Of a DNA stretch of 64,000 nucleotides, positions 17,139 through 25,876 are shown one piece after another. Source of the DNA: an uncultured Candidatus Melainabacteria bacterium. Its GTDB lineage: Bacteria; Cyanobacteriota; Vampirovibrionia; Gastranaerophilales; Gastranaerophilaceae. A program made the translations under genes and the position numbers. The notes below the pieces were generated by a model that saw only the letters and a list, made by a program, of their open reading frames with translations, searched no databases and was not told the origin of the DNA. How positions within the stretch are numbered: the first letter of the stretch is position 1; each line of letters opens with the position of its first letter. The stretch lies in assembly GCA_934692295.1 (NCBI GenBank), contig CAKUTL010000002.1:1-64000 (forward strand), in the 5' to 3' direction.

Positions 17139-17753
17139 CTAAATAATCCCCTGTTTTGCCAAGTCTTTTTTTATTCTATCCAATCCCGTCTGTATGATTC
17201 TCGAAATTCTGGACTGTGATATATTAAACTCTTCTGCAATTTCTCTCAGCTTCTTTTCTTTGAAAAATTTGTATTCTATGAGTTCTTTTTCTCTTGGTGG
17301 AAGTTTTTTCATTGCTTCTAAAATCCCATCTTTTAGTTCCGTAAACTCGATTGTTTCCTCCGGAGTTTTATCATTTGACTTGATTTGTGTTGGGATTTCT
17401 GCATCTTGAAGTTCATCAATTGATAGAATATTTTTATAAACATCTGCTCTAAATTCAATATCAGATGTTTCATCCTCATCAACGACCGTTGTTTTATTTT
17501 TTAATGAATACCATTTGTATCTTCTTCTTACTTCATTTCGGATAGCCCATTTAATTGCAGTTGAAAGGTAGGTATTATTAAATTTTGAGGGATCGTGTCC
17601 TTTAAAAAGAATATAGAGAGCATGAGTCCCAATATTTATCAATTCCGGAAGTTCAATCAAATGAGAACTTGAAAACTTTTGATATTCTACTTTTGCGATA
17701 ATTTCGATAAGTTCTTTATATTCTTTGAGTTTTAGATTTTCTTCAACTGTCAT
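17139..17753 (-). CDS. Alternative sigma-70 family factor (FliA/SigF-like size)
   Basis: 204 residues. Region 2 is visible as PELINIGTHALYILF through STAIKWAIRNEVRRR, an acidic linker (DEDETSDIEF) follows, and region 4 is KKLPPREKELIEYKFF with the helix-turn-helix LREIAEEFNISQSRISRI. Region 1.1 and a full region 3 are missing, as in group 3 sigma factors for flagella, stress or sporulation. Its regulon cannot be read here; the flagellar genes at 37.5 kb are an obvious candidate. It is the first gene of a run with gcvPB, the dehydratase-like gene, a membrane protein gene and miaA. Confidence 0.9.
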   Translation of the reverse strand: MTVEENLKLKEYKELIEIIAKVEYQKFSSSHLIELPELINIGTHALYILFKGHDPSKFNNTYLSTAIKWAIRNEVRRRYKWYSLKNKTTVVDEDETSDIEFRADVYKNILSIDELQDAEIPTQIKSNDKTPEETIEFTELKDGILEAMKKLPPREKELIEYKFFKEKKLREIAEEFNISQSRISRIIQTGLDRIKKDLAKQGII

Positions 17754-17879
17754 TACTATAACTAATCCTAAAATAATCGTAATATATCTACAATTCTATA
17801 ATATCAGAAAAAATTATATATGACTAGCTAATGTAATTTTCCTTAACATATTTTATGCTCAATTCGAAACGGAGGATAT

Positions 17880-18737
17880 ATGAATGTCTTATTTTGTACA
17901 GATGGTTCAAAAATTAGTTATAGTTCGATTGTAAATTTTTCATATTGGGTAAAAGATTTCTCTTTAGATATTTTAAGTGTTATTGATTGGAGCTGTTTGC
18001 CGGATAGTATTCCTATTGAAAATACTGAATTTGCTAACCAGTGTTCTAATTCTGCTAATACAATTCTTGATTATAGTGAGAGATATTTAAATGAAATCGG
18101 ATTAAATGTTTCTAAAAAAGTTAAAATCTGCGGAGAGGCAGTTGATACTATTCTTGATATAACCGAGAACAATGGGTATAACTGTGTCGTTCTTGGTTCT
18201 CATGGTAAACGTGGTATTCAAAAATGGTTAGGCTCTGTTTCCCAAGAGGTTGCTTCTTCTTCGCATATATCTTCATACATTTCAAAAGGTTCAAATAATA
18301 GAACAAAAATTCTATTTACAGTTGATAATTCCGAACTTAGTGCAAATGTAATTCTTCAGAGTTTAAATTTTCTGGATTTGGAAAATAAAGAAATTTATTT
18401 TCTTACTGTTTATGAAATTCCGGATTACTTATTTCTTGAAGGGAATGTTGATTCTACTTGGATTTTAGAAATTGAGAAAAAGCAGGAACAGGCTGCACGC
18501 TTGCTCCTTAGCAGTTTTGAAAAATCTTTTAATGAAAAAGGGCTAGAGATAAAAGATAAGGTCATTATGCGAGGGATTCCTTCTCAAGAAATAATTAACT
18601 ATTCAAATAAAAATGATATTGATTTAGTTGTTTCTGGTGTAAGAAATCGTAAGAAGATTTCTAAATTTTTGTTAGGTTCAGTAAGCAAGCGAATATTAGA
18701 AAACGTAAAAGCCGATGTTTTAATTGTTCATCCTTAA
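17880..18737 (+). CDS. Tandem universal stress protein (two Usp domains)
   Basis: 285 residues with two Usp repeats. The first ends with the ATP-binding pattern LGSHGKRGIQKWLGSVS near residue 110; the second starts TKILFTVDNSELS near residue 142 and ends SGVRNRKKISKFLLGSVS. Both have the G-x2-G-x(8-9)-G-S type motif, so nucleotide binding is likely. Family members are induced by growth arrest or stress. GGAGG at 17871-17875 fixes the ATG at 17880. It overlaps the convergent LD-carboxypeptidase gene by four bases. Confidence 0.9.
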   Translation: MNVLFCTDGSKISYSSIVNFSYWVKDFSLDILSVIDWSCLPDSIPIENTEFANQCSNSANTILDYSERYLNEIGLNVSKKVKICGEAVDTILDITENNGYNCVVLGSHGKRGIQKWLGSVSQEVASSSHISSYISKGSNNRTKILFTVDNSELSANVILQSLNFLDLENKEIYFLTVYEIPDYLFLEGNVDSTWILEIEKKQEQAARLLLSSFEKSFNEKGLEIKDKVIMRGIPSQEIINYSNKNDIDLVVSGVRNRKKISKFLLGSVSKRILENVKADVLIVHP

Positions 18738-19627
18738 TATTCAGCAGTGATAATTCCTTCTTTCAATATTGCAAATCCTCCATATGGAATTGTTACTTTC
18801 TTGTCAGTGTGAGAAATTGGATACCCTCCAATAACGGGTATAGTCAGATTATTTGCGAGTTCTTTAAACAAATCTTCTAACCATTGCGGATTATCGACAT
18901 CTAAAAAATCTCCAAGGATAATTGCTTGTACATTTTCCAAAAAATCTTTAATATTTAGCAGTTGATAAAAATATTTATCAATTTTATAAACTGATTCGTT
19001 TAGGTCCTCAGCAAAAAATATAAATTTTTCCTTTGGAATAAAATTTTGCCCACAAAGAGAAACTATCGTTGCTAAATTCCCACCCCATAAAATCCCTGTC
19101 GCATCTCTATTTTGGTAATATATTGGATTCTGTGGTTTGATTTGAATGTTGTTTTTAGAAATTGTTTCAAAAAATGATTGTTCTGTAAAAACATTAATTT
19201 TGTCATTTTGGGAAAAATCACTTTGTATCATTGGACCTGAAAATGTAATTAAGTTTGAATTTACAAGAAACATTGCTGATAGAGCTGTAATATCAGAATA
19301 GCCGCAAAAAATTTTCGGGTTATTTCTGATTATTGAGTAGTCAATTTTATCAATTAACCTAATCGCTCCATATCCTCCTCTTGCACAAATTATAGCTTTT
19401 ACTTCTTTATCTAAAAAAGCATTATGTAAATCTTCCAGTCTTTCCTCGTCTGTTCCAGCCATATAACGATAAGATTTTTCAATATTTTTTCCAAGTTTAA
19501 TTTTATATCCGTTGTTTTCAAAATATTCCGCACCTATTTTGATTTTTTCAATATCTACATTCCCAGAGGTTGCGATAATTGCAATTGTATCTCCTTTTTT
19601 TAATTTTTCAGGTTTAATTAAATTCAT
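18734..19627 (-). CDS. LD-carboxypeptidase (peptidase S66)
   Basis: 297 residues. Cleaves the L,D bond of tetrapeptide stems in muropeptide recycling, or related substrates (MccF-type). The nucleophile is Ser111 in GYSDIT. The RGGYGAIRLID motif lies before it, FFAEDLNE near residue 205 carries a likely catalytic Glu, and His273 in YPISHTDKK completes the triad. The start is supported by AAAAAGGA upstream. Divergent from dnaX with a 43-base gap. No signal peptide is visible, so the cytoplasmic recycling form (LdcA) is most likely. Confidence 0.92.
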   Translation of the reverse strand: MNLIKPEKLKKGDTIAIIATSGNVDIEKIKIGAEYFENNGYKIKLGKNIEKSYRYMAGTDEERLEDLHNAFLDKEVKAIICARGGYGAIRLIDKIDYSIIRNNPKIFCGYSDITALSAMFLVNSNLITFSGPMIQSDFSQNDKINVFTEQSFFETISKNNIQIKPQNPIYYQNRDATGILWGGNLATIVSLCGQNFIPKEKFIFFAEDLNESVYKIDKYFYQLLNIKDFLENVQAIILGDFLDVDNPQWLEDLFKELANNLTIPVIGGYPISHTDKKVTIPYGGFAILKEGIITAEY

Positions 19628-19652
19628 ATATTGTCCTTTTTAGAAGATTATT

Positions 19653-19661
19653 TGTTATAAT
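19653..19661 (+). promoter_or_regulatory. Extended -10 of dnaX, near-leaderless
   Basis: TGtTATAAT (box 19656-19661) ends nine bases before the dnaX ATG at 19671, so the leader can be at most about three bases. No ribosome binding site is present. Confidence 0.5.
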
Positions 19662-19670
19662 AACTTTATC

Positions 19671-21590
19671 ATGAATAAAAATTACATTCCTTTGTATAGA
19701 AAATACAGACCTCAAACTATTGAACAAATTGTAGGTCAAGAACATATTAAAAAAGCCTTAACCAATGCAATTCAAATGGATAGAATTTCGCATGCATATT
19801 TGTTTACCGGTCCAAGGGGAACTGGTAAAACCTCTACAGCGAGAATTTTTGCAAAATCATTGAACTGTGTGAATGGCCCAACGATTACTCCTTGTAATGA
19901 GTGTGAGAATTGTCGAAATATCACGAATTCAATACCTATTGATGTTATAGAAATAGATGCTGCAAGTAATCGTTCTGTAAATGATGCAGATGAAATCATT
20001 CAAAAAGTTGCATTAGCTCCTGTAAATAGTCGTTACAAAATTTATATTATCGATGAAGTCCATATGTTGACTAATCAAGCGTTCAATGCATTATTAAAAA
20101 CGCTAGAAGAACCTCCTAAAAATGTAATATTTATTCTTGCAACGACAGAAGTACATAAAGTTTTAGATACCATAAAAAGTCGTTGCCAACGTTTTGACTT
20201 TAAAAGAATTACCACAGAAGATATATCTAAACATTTAAGATATATTTCTGACAAGGAAGGTATCAATATTACGGATGATGCTCTTTCTTATATTGCACAA
20301 AATTCAGCAGGTGGAATGCGTGATAGTATTGCACTCCTAGACCAATTAAGTGTTTTAAATTCTACGGATAGTGCAATCGATGTTGAAGATATAAATAGGC
20401 TTCTTGGAAGATTGTCTTTTGATTCGTTATCTTCATTATTCGATATGGTTTCAAAGTCAAATCAAAATGGTGCTTTAGAAATTTTGAATTCTATCTATAA
20501 TCAAGGTAATGAACCATCTCAAATTTTATCTAACTTTTTAGAATATCTTCGAAATGCTTTAATTTTGAAATCGATAGGTAAAAATTCTGTTCAGGGCGTT
20601 GTTCAGTTAAATGAGGAGCAGGTTAAAAAATTATCTGCGGAAATTGAAAATTTGGAAACTCATCAAATTTTGTCATTGATTGATAAGTGTGCAGCTTATA
20701 TTAAAGAATTAAAACAAACTCCTAATCCTAAACTATGGTTAGATGTTGCAATTTTAGATATGGCAAATTTAGCAGAAAATACAAAATTAGAAGATTTACA
20801 AAAACGTATTTCGGTATTGGAATCTGGAGTACCGGCAAGACCAATGAATGTTTCTGCTTATAATACACCTCCTTCTCCGGTGATGAAGCAAGAAGTTAGA
20901 AAGCCAGTTCCTCAACGTCCTGTTGTAGAACCTGTTAAAGTTGAAACTCCATCTCCTAAAGTCGCTCCAGCGGCTACTGCTTCTGAAGAAGAAGTGCTTA
21001 ATCAACCGGTTCCGATGTCCAAGCCTGCTTCAACTGCTGGAAATGGATTAAAATCTCTTTGGGTTCAGTTCTTGGAAAATATTTCAAGCTCTCCATCGCG
21101 TTCAATTTTGAAACAACAGGCTATGCCTGTAAAAATTACCAAAGATGAAGTTATTATTTCAGTAAAAAGTCCAAACTGGTTGAAACAGTATGGGCATGAA
21201 GGTTCAAAACATTCTCTTATCGTTGAAGCTGCAAATTCTTTGTTTGGAGGAGAAGTGAAAAAAATTATTGTTCGCTCTCCGGAATCTGGGGATGATGCTA
21301 TTCGTGCAGAACAATCTTCTTCTGAGGATGATAAACCTGCCCCTGCTCCTAAAAAGCCTTTAATTATTGAAAACCCGGAAGTATCAAATGAGGAAGTTAA
21401 AGAACTTTTAGAAGATAAACCTGTACCAAAGAGTTTTAATCAAGTTGCTACACCTGTCAAGACAGGTATTCCACAAAAGCAAACTCAACAACCAACGCAA
21501 ATTCACAAAATGCCTACAGGTGATTCTTCATATCATTCTGATAATGTGAATATGGTAATGGATTTATTTGAAGGTAAATTTTTAGAATAA
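19671..21590 (+). CDS. dnaX: DNA polymerase III subunit gamma/tau
   Basis: Clamp-loader ATPase. Of 639 residues, the first 370 are the AAA+ core: Walker A GPRGTGKT (47-54), the zinc module C66-C75-C78-C81 (PCNECENC), the DEVHML Walker B, and sensor 2 NSAGGMRDS. A Pro/Ala/Val-rich linker (about 390-450) leads to a tau-like C-terminal domain (LWVQFLENI through LKQYGHEGSK). There is no clean A6G slippery heptamer, so a separate gamma product by frameshifting is not predicted. It has no Shine-Dalgarno sequence and a -10 box nine bases upstream. Confidence 0.96.
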   Translation: MNKNYIPLYRKYRPQTIEQIVGQEHIKKALTNAIQMDRISHAYLFTGPRGTGKTSTARIFAKSLNCVNGPTITPCNECENCRNITNSIPIDVIEIDAASNRSVNDADEIIQKVALAPVNSRYKIYIIDEVHMLTNQAFNALLKTLEEPPKNVIFILATTEVHKVLDTIKSRCQRFDFKRITTEDISKHLRYISDKEGINITDDALSYIAQNSAGGMRDSIALLDQLSVLNSTDSAIDVEDINRLLGRLSFDSLSSLFDMVSKSNQNGALEILNSIYNQGNEPSQILSNFLEYLRNALILKSIGKNSVQGVVQLNEEQVKKLSAEIENLETHQILSLIDKCAAYIKELKQTPNPKLWLDVAILDMANLAENTKLEDLQKRISVLESGVPARPMNVSAYNTPPSPVMKQEVRKPVPQRPVVEPVKVETPSPKVAPAATASEEEVLNQPVPMSKPASTAGNGLKSLWVQFLENISSSPSRSILKQQAMPVKITKDEVIISVKSPNWLKQYGHEGSKHSLIVEAANSLFGGEVKKIIVRSPESGDDAIRAEQSSSEDDKPAPAPKKPLIIENPEVSNEEVKELLEDKPVPKSFNQVATPVKTGIPQKQTQQPTQIHKMPTGDSSYHSDNVNMVMDLFEGKFLE

Positions 21591-21630
21591 CCTTAATATA
21601 TGTTTTGAAATTGTGATTTAGATATTAAAA

Positions 21631-21656
21631 AAGAGCCTCATATGAGGCTCTTAAGG
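21631..21656 (-). terminator. Terminator of typA (may also act for dnaX)
   Basis: Palindromic stem AAGAGCCTCA/TGAGGCTCTT at 21631-21652. On the minus strand it is followed by a run of T (the AAAAAA before 21631), so it best fits typA. Confidence 0.7.
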
Positions 21657-21672
21657 TGTTTATAGTTATATT

Positions 21673-23469
21673 TTAGTTATATATTTTCTTTGTTAAATCA
21701 GCTTTTCTTAATCGAATATTTTCTGGAGTAATTTCAACTAATTCGTCATCTCCAATATATTCAAGGGCTTCTTCAAGAGATAAAATTCTTGGTGCTTGAA
21801 GTGTAACCATAACATCCGCTGTAGAACTTCTCATGTTCGTAAGTTTCTTAGTTTTACAGATGTTAACTTGAATGTCTTGAGGTCTGTTACATTCACCAAT
21901 AATCATACCTCTATAGACTTTAGTTTTTGGAGTAATGAAAAATACCCCTCGGTCTTCAAATTGAGCCAAAGCATAAGGAATTGCTTCCCCTTGTTCAAAA
22001 GCAATGATAGATCCGCTTCTTTGTCTTGGAATATCACCTGCAAAAGGTCTGTATTCTAAGTATGTATGATACATAATACCTTCACCTCTTGTCATTCTGA
22101 TAAATTCACTTCTAAATCCGATTAAGCCTCTTGCAGGGATATGGAATGTTAAGTTTGTTCTTCCTTTAGAAGTTTGCATATCTTTCATTTCTGCTTTTCT
22201 ACCTGCAAGTCTTTCAATAACGCTACCTGCATATTCTTCAGGTACATCAATGATTAAATTTTCATATGGTTCAGAATGAACGCCATCAATATCTTTGAAG
22301 ATTACTTCAGGTTTAGAAACCGCAAATTCGTAACCTTCTCTACGCATTGTTTCAATTAAGATACTTAAGTGTAATTCTCCACGACCAGAAACTCTGAAAC
22401 AGTCAGTTGAATCAGTATCTTCAACTCTCAAACTTACGTTTTTTTCAAGTTCTGTATATAAACGTTTTCTAAGTTGACGAGATGTAACAAATTTTCCTTC
22501 TGTTCCTGCAAATGGACTGTCATTAACAGAAAAATTCATTTGCAATGTAGGTTCATCAACTTTAATTAAAGGTAATGCCTTTGGAGTGTTTGGATCGCAA
22601 ATTGTTTCTCCAATTTGTATATCTGAAAAACCTGCTATACCAACAATATCTCCGGCAGAAGCAGATTCAATTTCTACTCGTCCAAGATCTTTAAATCCGA
22701 ATAATTTAACAATTTTTCCTCTTTCTTGAGAGCCATCTGCGTGAATTAAACAAACTTGATCTTGAGAATTAACTTTACCATGTGCAATACGTCCGATAAC
22801 AATTCTTCCTACATATTCGTTATAGTCAAGAGTTGTAGCTCTGAATTGGAACGGTTCATTTTCATCGCCTTCTGGAGCTTTAATGTTTTTAATGATTGAA
22901 TCAAGAAGAGGAGTCATATCTTTTCTTTCATCATCAAGGTCATTAATTGCAAAACCATTTAAACTGCTAGAGAAAATAAATGGGAAGTCTATTAAATCTT
23001 CTCTATCTGTTAGTTCAGTAAACAAATCAAAAACTTTGTCTAGTGCTGTTAATGGCTCTGCTGCAGGTTTATCAATTTTGTTAATAACAACAATAATTTT
23101 CAATCCTAATTCCAATGCTTTTGATAATACAAATCTGGTTTGTGGCATTGGTCCTTCTGCCGCATCAACAATAAGTAATGCTCCATCAACCATCCCTAAA
23201 ACACGTTCAACTTCACCACCGAAATCTGCGTGTCCAGGGGTATCAACAACGTTAATTTTAGTACCTTTGTAATCGATAGAGATATTTTTTGATAGAATTG
23301 TAATTCCTCTTTCTCGTTCAAGGTCATTACTATCTAAAACACGTTCTTCTACGTGTTGATTTGACCTGAAAACACCAGCTTGTTTTAATAAACAGTCAAC
23401 AAGTGTTGTTTTACCGTGGTCAACGTGAGCAATAATTGCTATATTTCTTATGTTTTCATTACATGTCAT
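21673..23469 (-). CDS. typA: Ribosome-associated GTPase TypA/BipA
   Basis: Translational GTPase needed for stress or cold growth and 50S assembly. 598 residues from the ATG at 23469, which is preceded by GGCGG; a TTG at 23481 would add four residues. G1 is AHVDHGKTT, G2 RGITI, G3 DTPGHADF, G4 NKIDKP. Domain II and the EF-G-like domain III (LSILIETMRREGYEF) follow, then the TypA-specific C-terminal region with RGLIGFRSEF. Standalone gene with its own terminator. Confidence 0.96.
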   Translation of the reverse strand: MTCNENIRNIAIIAHVDHGKTTLVDCLLKQAGVFRSNQHVEERVLDSNDLERERGITILSKNISIDYKGTKINVVDTPGHADFGGEVERVLGMVDGALLIVDAAEGPMPQTRFVLSKALELGLKIIVVINKIDKPAAEPLTALDKVFDLFTELTDREDLIDFPFIFSSSLNGFAINDLDDERKDMTPLLDSIIKNIKAPEGDENEPFQFRATTLDYNEYVGRIVIGRIAHGKVNSQDQVCLIHADGSQERGKIVKLFGFKDLGRVEIESASAGDIVGIAGFSDIQIGETICDPNTPKALPLIKVDEPTLQMNFSVNDSPFAGTEGKFVTSRQLRKRLYTELEKNVSLRVEDTDSTDCFRVSGRGELHLSILIETMRREGYEFAVSKPEVIFKDIDGVHSEPYENLIIDVPEEYAGSVIERLAGRKAEMKDMQTSKGRTNLTFHIPARGLIGFRSEFIRMTRGEGIMYHTYLEYRPFAGDIPRQRSGSIIAFEQGEAIPYALAQFEDRGVFFITPKTKVYRGMIIGECNRPQDIQVNICKTKKLTNMRSSTADVMVTLQAPRILSLEEALEYIGDDELVEITPENIRLRKADLTKKIYN

Positions 23470-23574
23470 ACATACCGCCAATCATAATTTTGTTTAGTGT
23501 AAATTTTACACTTATATCATAAAACAGAGATTTAATTTTTTCAACAATATTTACATTATATTAATCTTAAAATT

Positions 23575-24270
23575 TTATTTGAAAGAGTTTTTAATGCGTT
23601 CGATTTCTTTTATTTTTCCTGACTTGTTTAATTTTACTGCAATTTCCATAGCTTCATTTAACTCCAACAAGCATTGAGTTTTATTTGAATCTTGTAGAAA
23701 TTTTGCAATTTGTATTTTTGTGTTACAAAGCATATTTTCATAAATATTCAATGGCTTAAGTTTTCTTGAAATAGTTTTATAACGTGGTTCCATGTTATTA
23801 TAATTTTTACAGATATTTGTCAATGCTCGTTTTTCTTCAAATAAGATTTTTAATCGTTGTTTATCTTTTGGATTTTTTTGAAGTAGAATTTTGTTCAAAT
23901 TTTCACATCGAGCCATAATATGCACGGGGTCGTTAAATCTTTTTGCAATTGCAAGTGCATTATATGCTAATTGTTCAACTATTTTTGCATTTTTTATATT
24001 AAGTTTAATTAAAAAACTGTAAATTATCCCAGCCAATGTTTCATTCCCAAGGCTAACCAGTTGTTCTGCTAGTCTTTTGGAGTTTTTGTTCATCACTTCT
24101 TTTTGTGATTTTTTGACAAAACTATCTCCGATATTTGCTAACATTGAATAAAATGACTGGAGATCAATTTTTTCATTTTGTTTTGTTGAAGTTGTAACCC
24201 TTCTTGCAAGATAGTTGAACGCAGATGCAGGATTTTCTATTTGTCTAGGTGTAAATGTCAGTTTAATCAT
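23575..24270 (-). CDS. Hypothetical all-helical protein
   Basis: 231 residues, not recognised. It is predicted to be almost entirely helical, lysine-rich, with pairs of helices such as AEQLVSLGNETLAGIIYSFL and VEQLAYNALAIAKRFNDP that look TPR-like. No signal peptide or membrane segment. A GAAAGGTGAT stretch lies about 13 bases before the ATG, a rather distant ribosome binding site. It stands alone between typA and the MFS exporter on the same strand. Confidence 0.65.
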   Translation of the reverse strand: MIKLTFTPRQIENPASAFNYLARRVTTSTKQNEKIDLQSFYSMLANIGDSFVKKSQKEVMNKNSKRLAEQLVSLGNETLAGIIYSFLIKLNIKNAKIVEQLAYNALAIAKRFNDPVHIMARCENLNKILLQKNPKDKQRLKILFEEKRALTNICKNYNNMEPRYKTISRKLKPLNIYENMLCNTKIQIAKFLQDSNKTQCLLELNEAMEIAVKLNKSGKIKEIERIKNSFK

Positions 24271-24323
24271 TTTTGAATGTTATCACCTTTCATCGGTTAT
24301 AACACTTCTAAAAATATAATTTG

Positions 24324-25715
24324 CTAGTTGGTTTGTTTTTCTCTGTAAGCGTAAAAAGAACATCCAAGACATGTTAGTCCGAATAAAATTCCAAATCCCA
24401 TAGTCCAATGATATGATGAAAGAAATGCCTTTGTATATTTTACCCCATCTATAATTAATCCATTTCTAAAACTTTCAAATAGAGTAATTGTAACGGCAAC
24501 ACCTAGAATATTTCCTAAATTTCTTGATAGGGATAAAATTCCACTTGCAATACCAAGTTCTTCTTTTCTTACACTTGTGATAATTGCATTGTTTGATGGT
24601 GATTGAAAACATCCGTTTCCAATACCCATGATTATTGAAGCTAAAACTATTTGCCACATTTGAGTTGAGGTGTTAAACGATGTAAATATTATAAGTGCAA
24701 TAATATAAATAGTCGGTCCAATTATTGTTAATTGTCTGCTTCCATGCTTTCCGGAGTAGCTCCCTGCAAAAGGTGCAACAACGGAGGACGCAATTGAATA
24801 TGGTAGAATTAATAATCCTGTTAGAAAGGCATTATATTTCATTATTTCTTGTAAAAATAGAGGCAGCAAAATGCCATTTGTAAACATTGTCATATAAGAC
24901 GTCATTACTGCGATATTTCCAAATGTGAAAGTCTTAATTTTAAACATTTTGAAATTAATAAGTGGGAAGTTTATTTTACTATCTCTAAAATAGAATAACC
25001 CTCCAAATACTAATGTTAATATTCCGAGAATAATTATTTTTAATGATTTCCAGCCCCACTCATGACCTTCTGAAATGGCAAGTAATAGTGCAAATAGTGC
25101 AACTGTAAAATAGAAAAATCCACGATAATCAAATTTAAACTTCTTCTTTTTTACATATCCAGGAAGTAGTTTAAATCCAAGATAAGCACCAACAAGTGCT
25201 AATGGAACGGAAGGTAAAAAAATTGCTCGCCATCCGAAAAAGTTTATTAATGCCCCTCCAACGGCTGGTCCTGTCATCCCTCCAACTGCAACAAGTGAAG
25301 CATTTAATCCCAGAGCTTGCCCTCGTTTTTCTCCTTTAAATAAAGTTGCTATAACTGCAGGACCGTTTGCAATCATAATTGATGCACCAAGAGCTTCAAT
25401 ACTTCTAAAAATTAGTAAAGTATAAAAGTTAGGTGCTGTACAATTTAATAATGCTCCAATTGCAAAAATTAAGAATCCTGAACCGTAAACTTTATTTTTA
25501 GGAAAAATATCTCCAAGTTTTCCAAAAAATGGTAGAAAAACTGTCAATACAAGCATGTATGCAATTACTACCCATTGAACTTCTGTAAGGGTGATATTTA
25601 GTCCTTGTGCTATTGGATATAGGGCAAGGTTAACGGTGCTTGAATCAAGCATACCGAGGAAATTACCCATAATAACAAGAAGGCAAATGATTCTTTTTAT
25701 ATTTCTGTGCTTCAT
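24324..25715 (-). CDS. MFS transporter, DHA2 (EmrB/QacA) family
   Basis: 463 residues with about 14 hydrophobic segments, as in drug:H+ antiporter family 2. Motif A is FGKLGDIFPKNKVYGSG near residue 65; the motif C region is ASLVAVGGMTGPAVGGALINFFGW; the N-terminal MLDSSTVNLALYPIA is the usual D1 motif. It is probably an inner-membrane exporter of a hydrophobic compound; the substrate is unknown. No membrane fusion partner is adjacent. A TGcTAGTAT box lies six bases before the ATG with no ribosome binding site, so it may be leaderless. Confidence 0.92.
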   Translation of the reverse strand: MKHRNIKRIICLLVIMGNFLGMLDSSTVNLALYPIAQGLNITLTEVQWVVIAYMLVLTVFLPFFGKLGDIFPKNKVYGSGFLIFAIGALLNCTAPNFYTLLIFRSIEALGASIMIANGPAVIATLFKGEKRGQALGLNASLVAVGGMTGPAVGGALINFFGWRAIFLPSVPLALVGAYLGFKLLPGYVKKKKFKFDYRGFFYFTVALFALLLAISEGHEWGWKSLKIIILGILTLVFGGLFYFRDSKINFPLINFKMFKIKTFTFGNIAVMTSYMTMFTNGILLPLFLQEIMKYNAFLTGLLILPYSIASSVVAPFAGSYSGKHGSRQLTIIGPTIYIIALIIFTSFNTSTQMWQIVLASIIMGIGNGCFQSPSNNAIITSVRKEELGIASGILSLSRNLGNILGVAVTITLFESFRNGLIIDGVKYTKAFLSSYHWTMGFGILFGLTCLGCSFYAYREKQTN

Positions 25716-25721
25716 ATTAAA

Positions 25722-25730
25722 ATACTAGCA
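25722..25730 (-). promoter_or_regulatory. Extended -10 of a probable leaderless promoter (MFS gene)
   Basis: On the minus strand TGcTAGTAT, box 25727 to 25722, six bases before the ATG at 25715. Confidence 0.45.
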
Positions 25731-25817
25731 TGCAAATTCAGGGACTTTCCGATTGTAAAGTTTTGTAATTATTAAAAGAATGATGTTTCAATAATATTAA
25801 GCTATTCCTTCATTATA

Positions 25818-25846
25818 TTGAGTATTCGTTTCAAATATGATATAAT
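25818..25846 (+). promoter_or_regulatory. Promoter of the two-gene S74 prepilin operon
   Basis: TTGAGT (25818-25823), exact 17-base spacer, extended -10 TGaTATAAT (box 25841-25846). The start near 25853 leaves a leader of about 24 bases carrying CTGGAG before the ATG at 25877. Confidence 0.7.
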
Positions 25847-25876
25847 AGTAATGTTAAATGTATATACTGGAGTTTT

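Noticed and set aside
21340..21360. Programmed frameshift site in dnaX
   Set aside because: The CCTAAAAAGCC stretch has only five A and does not match the A-AAA-AAG slippery heptamer in frame.
23469..23481. TTG start for typA at 23481
   Set aside because: The ATG at 23469 has GGCGG upstream at normal spacing and gives the usual family start.
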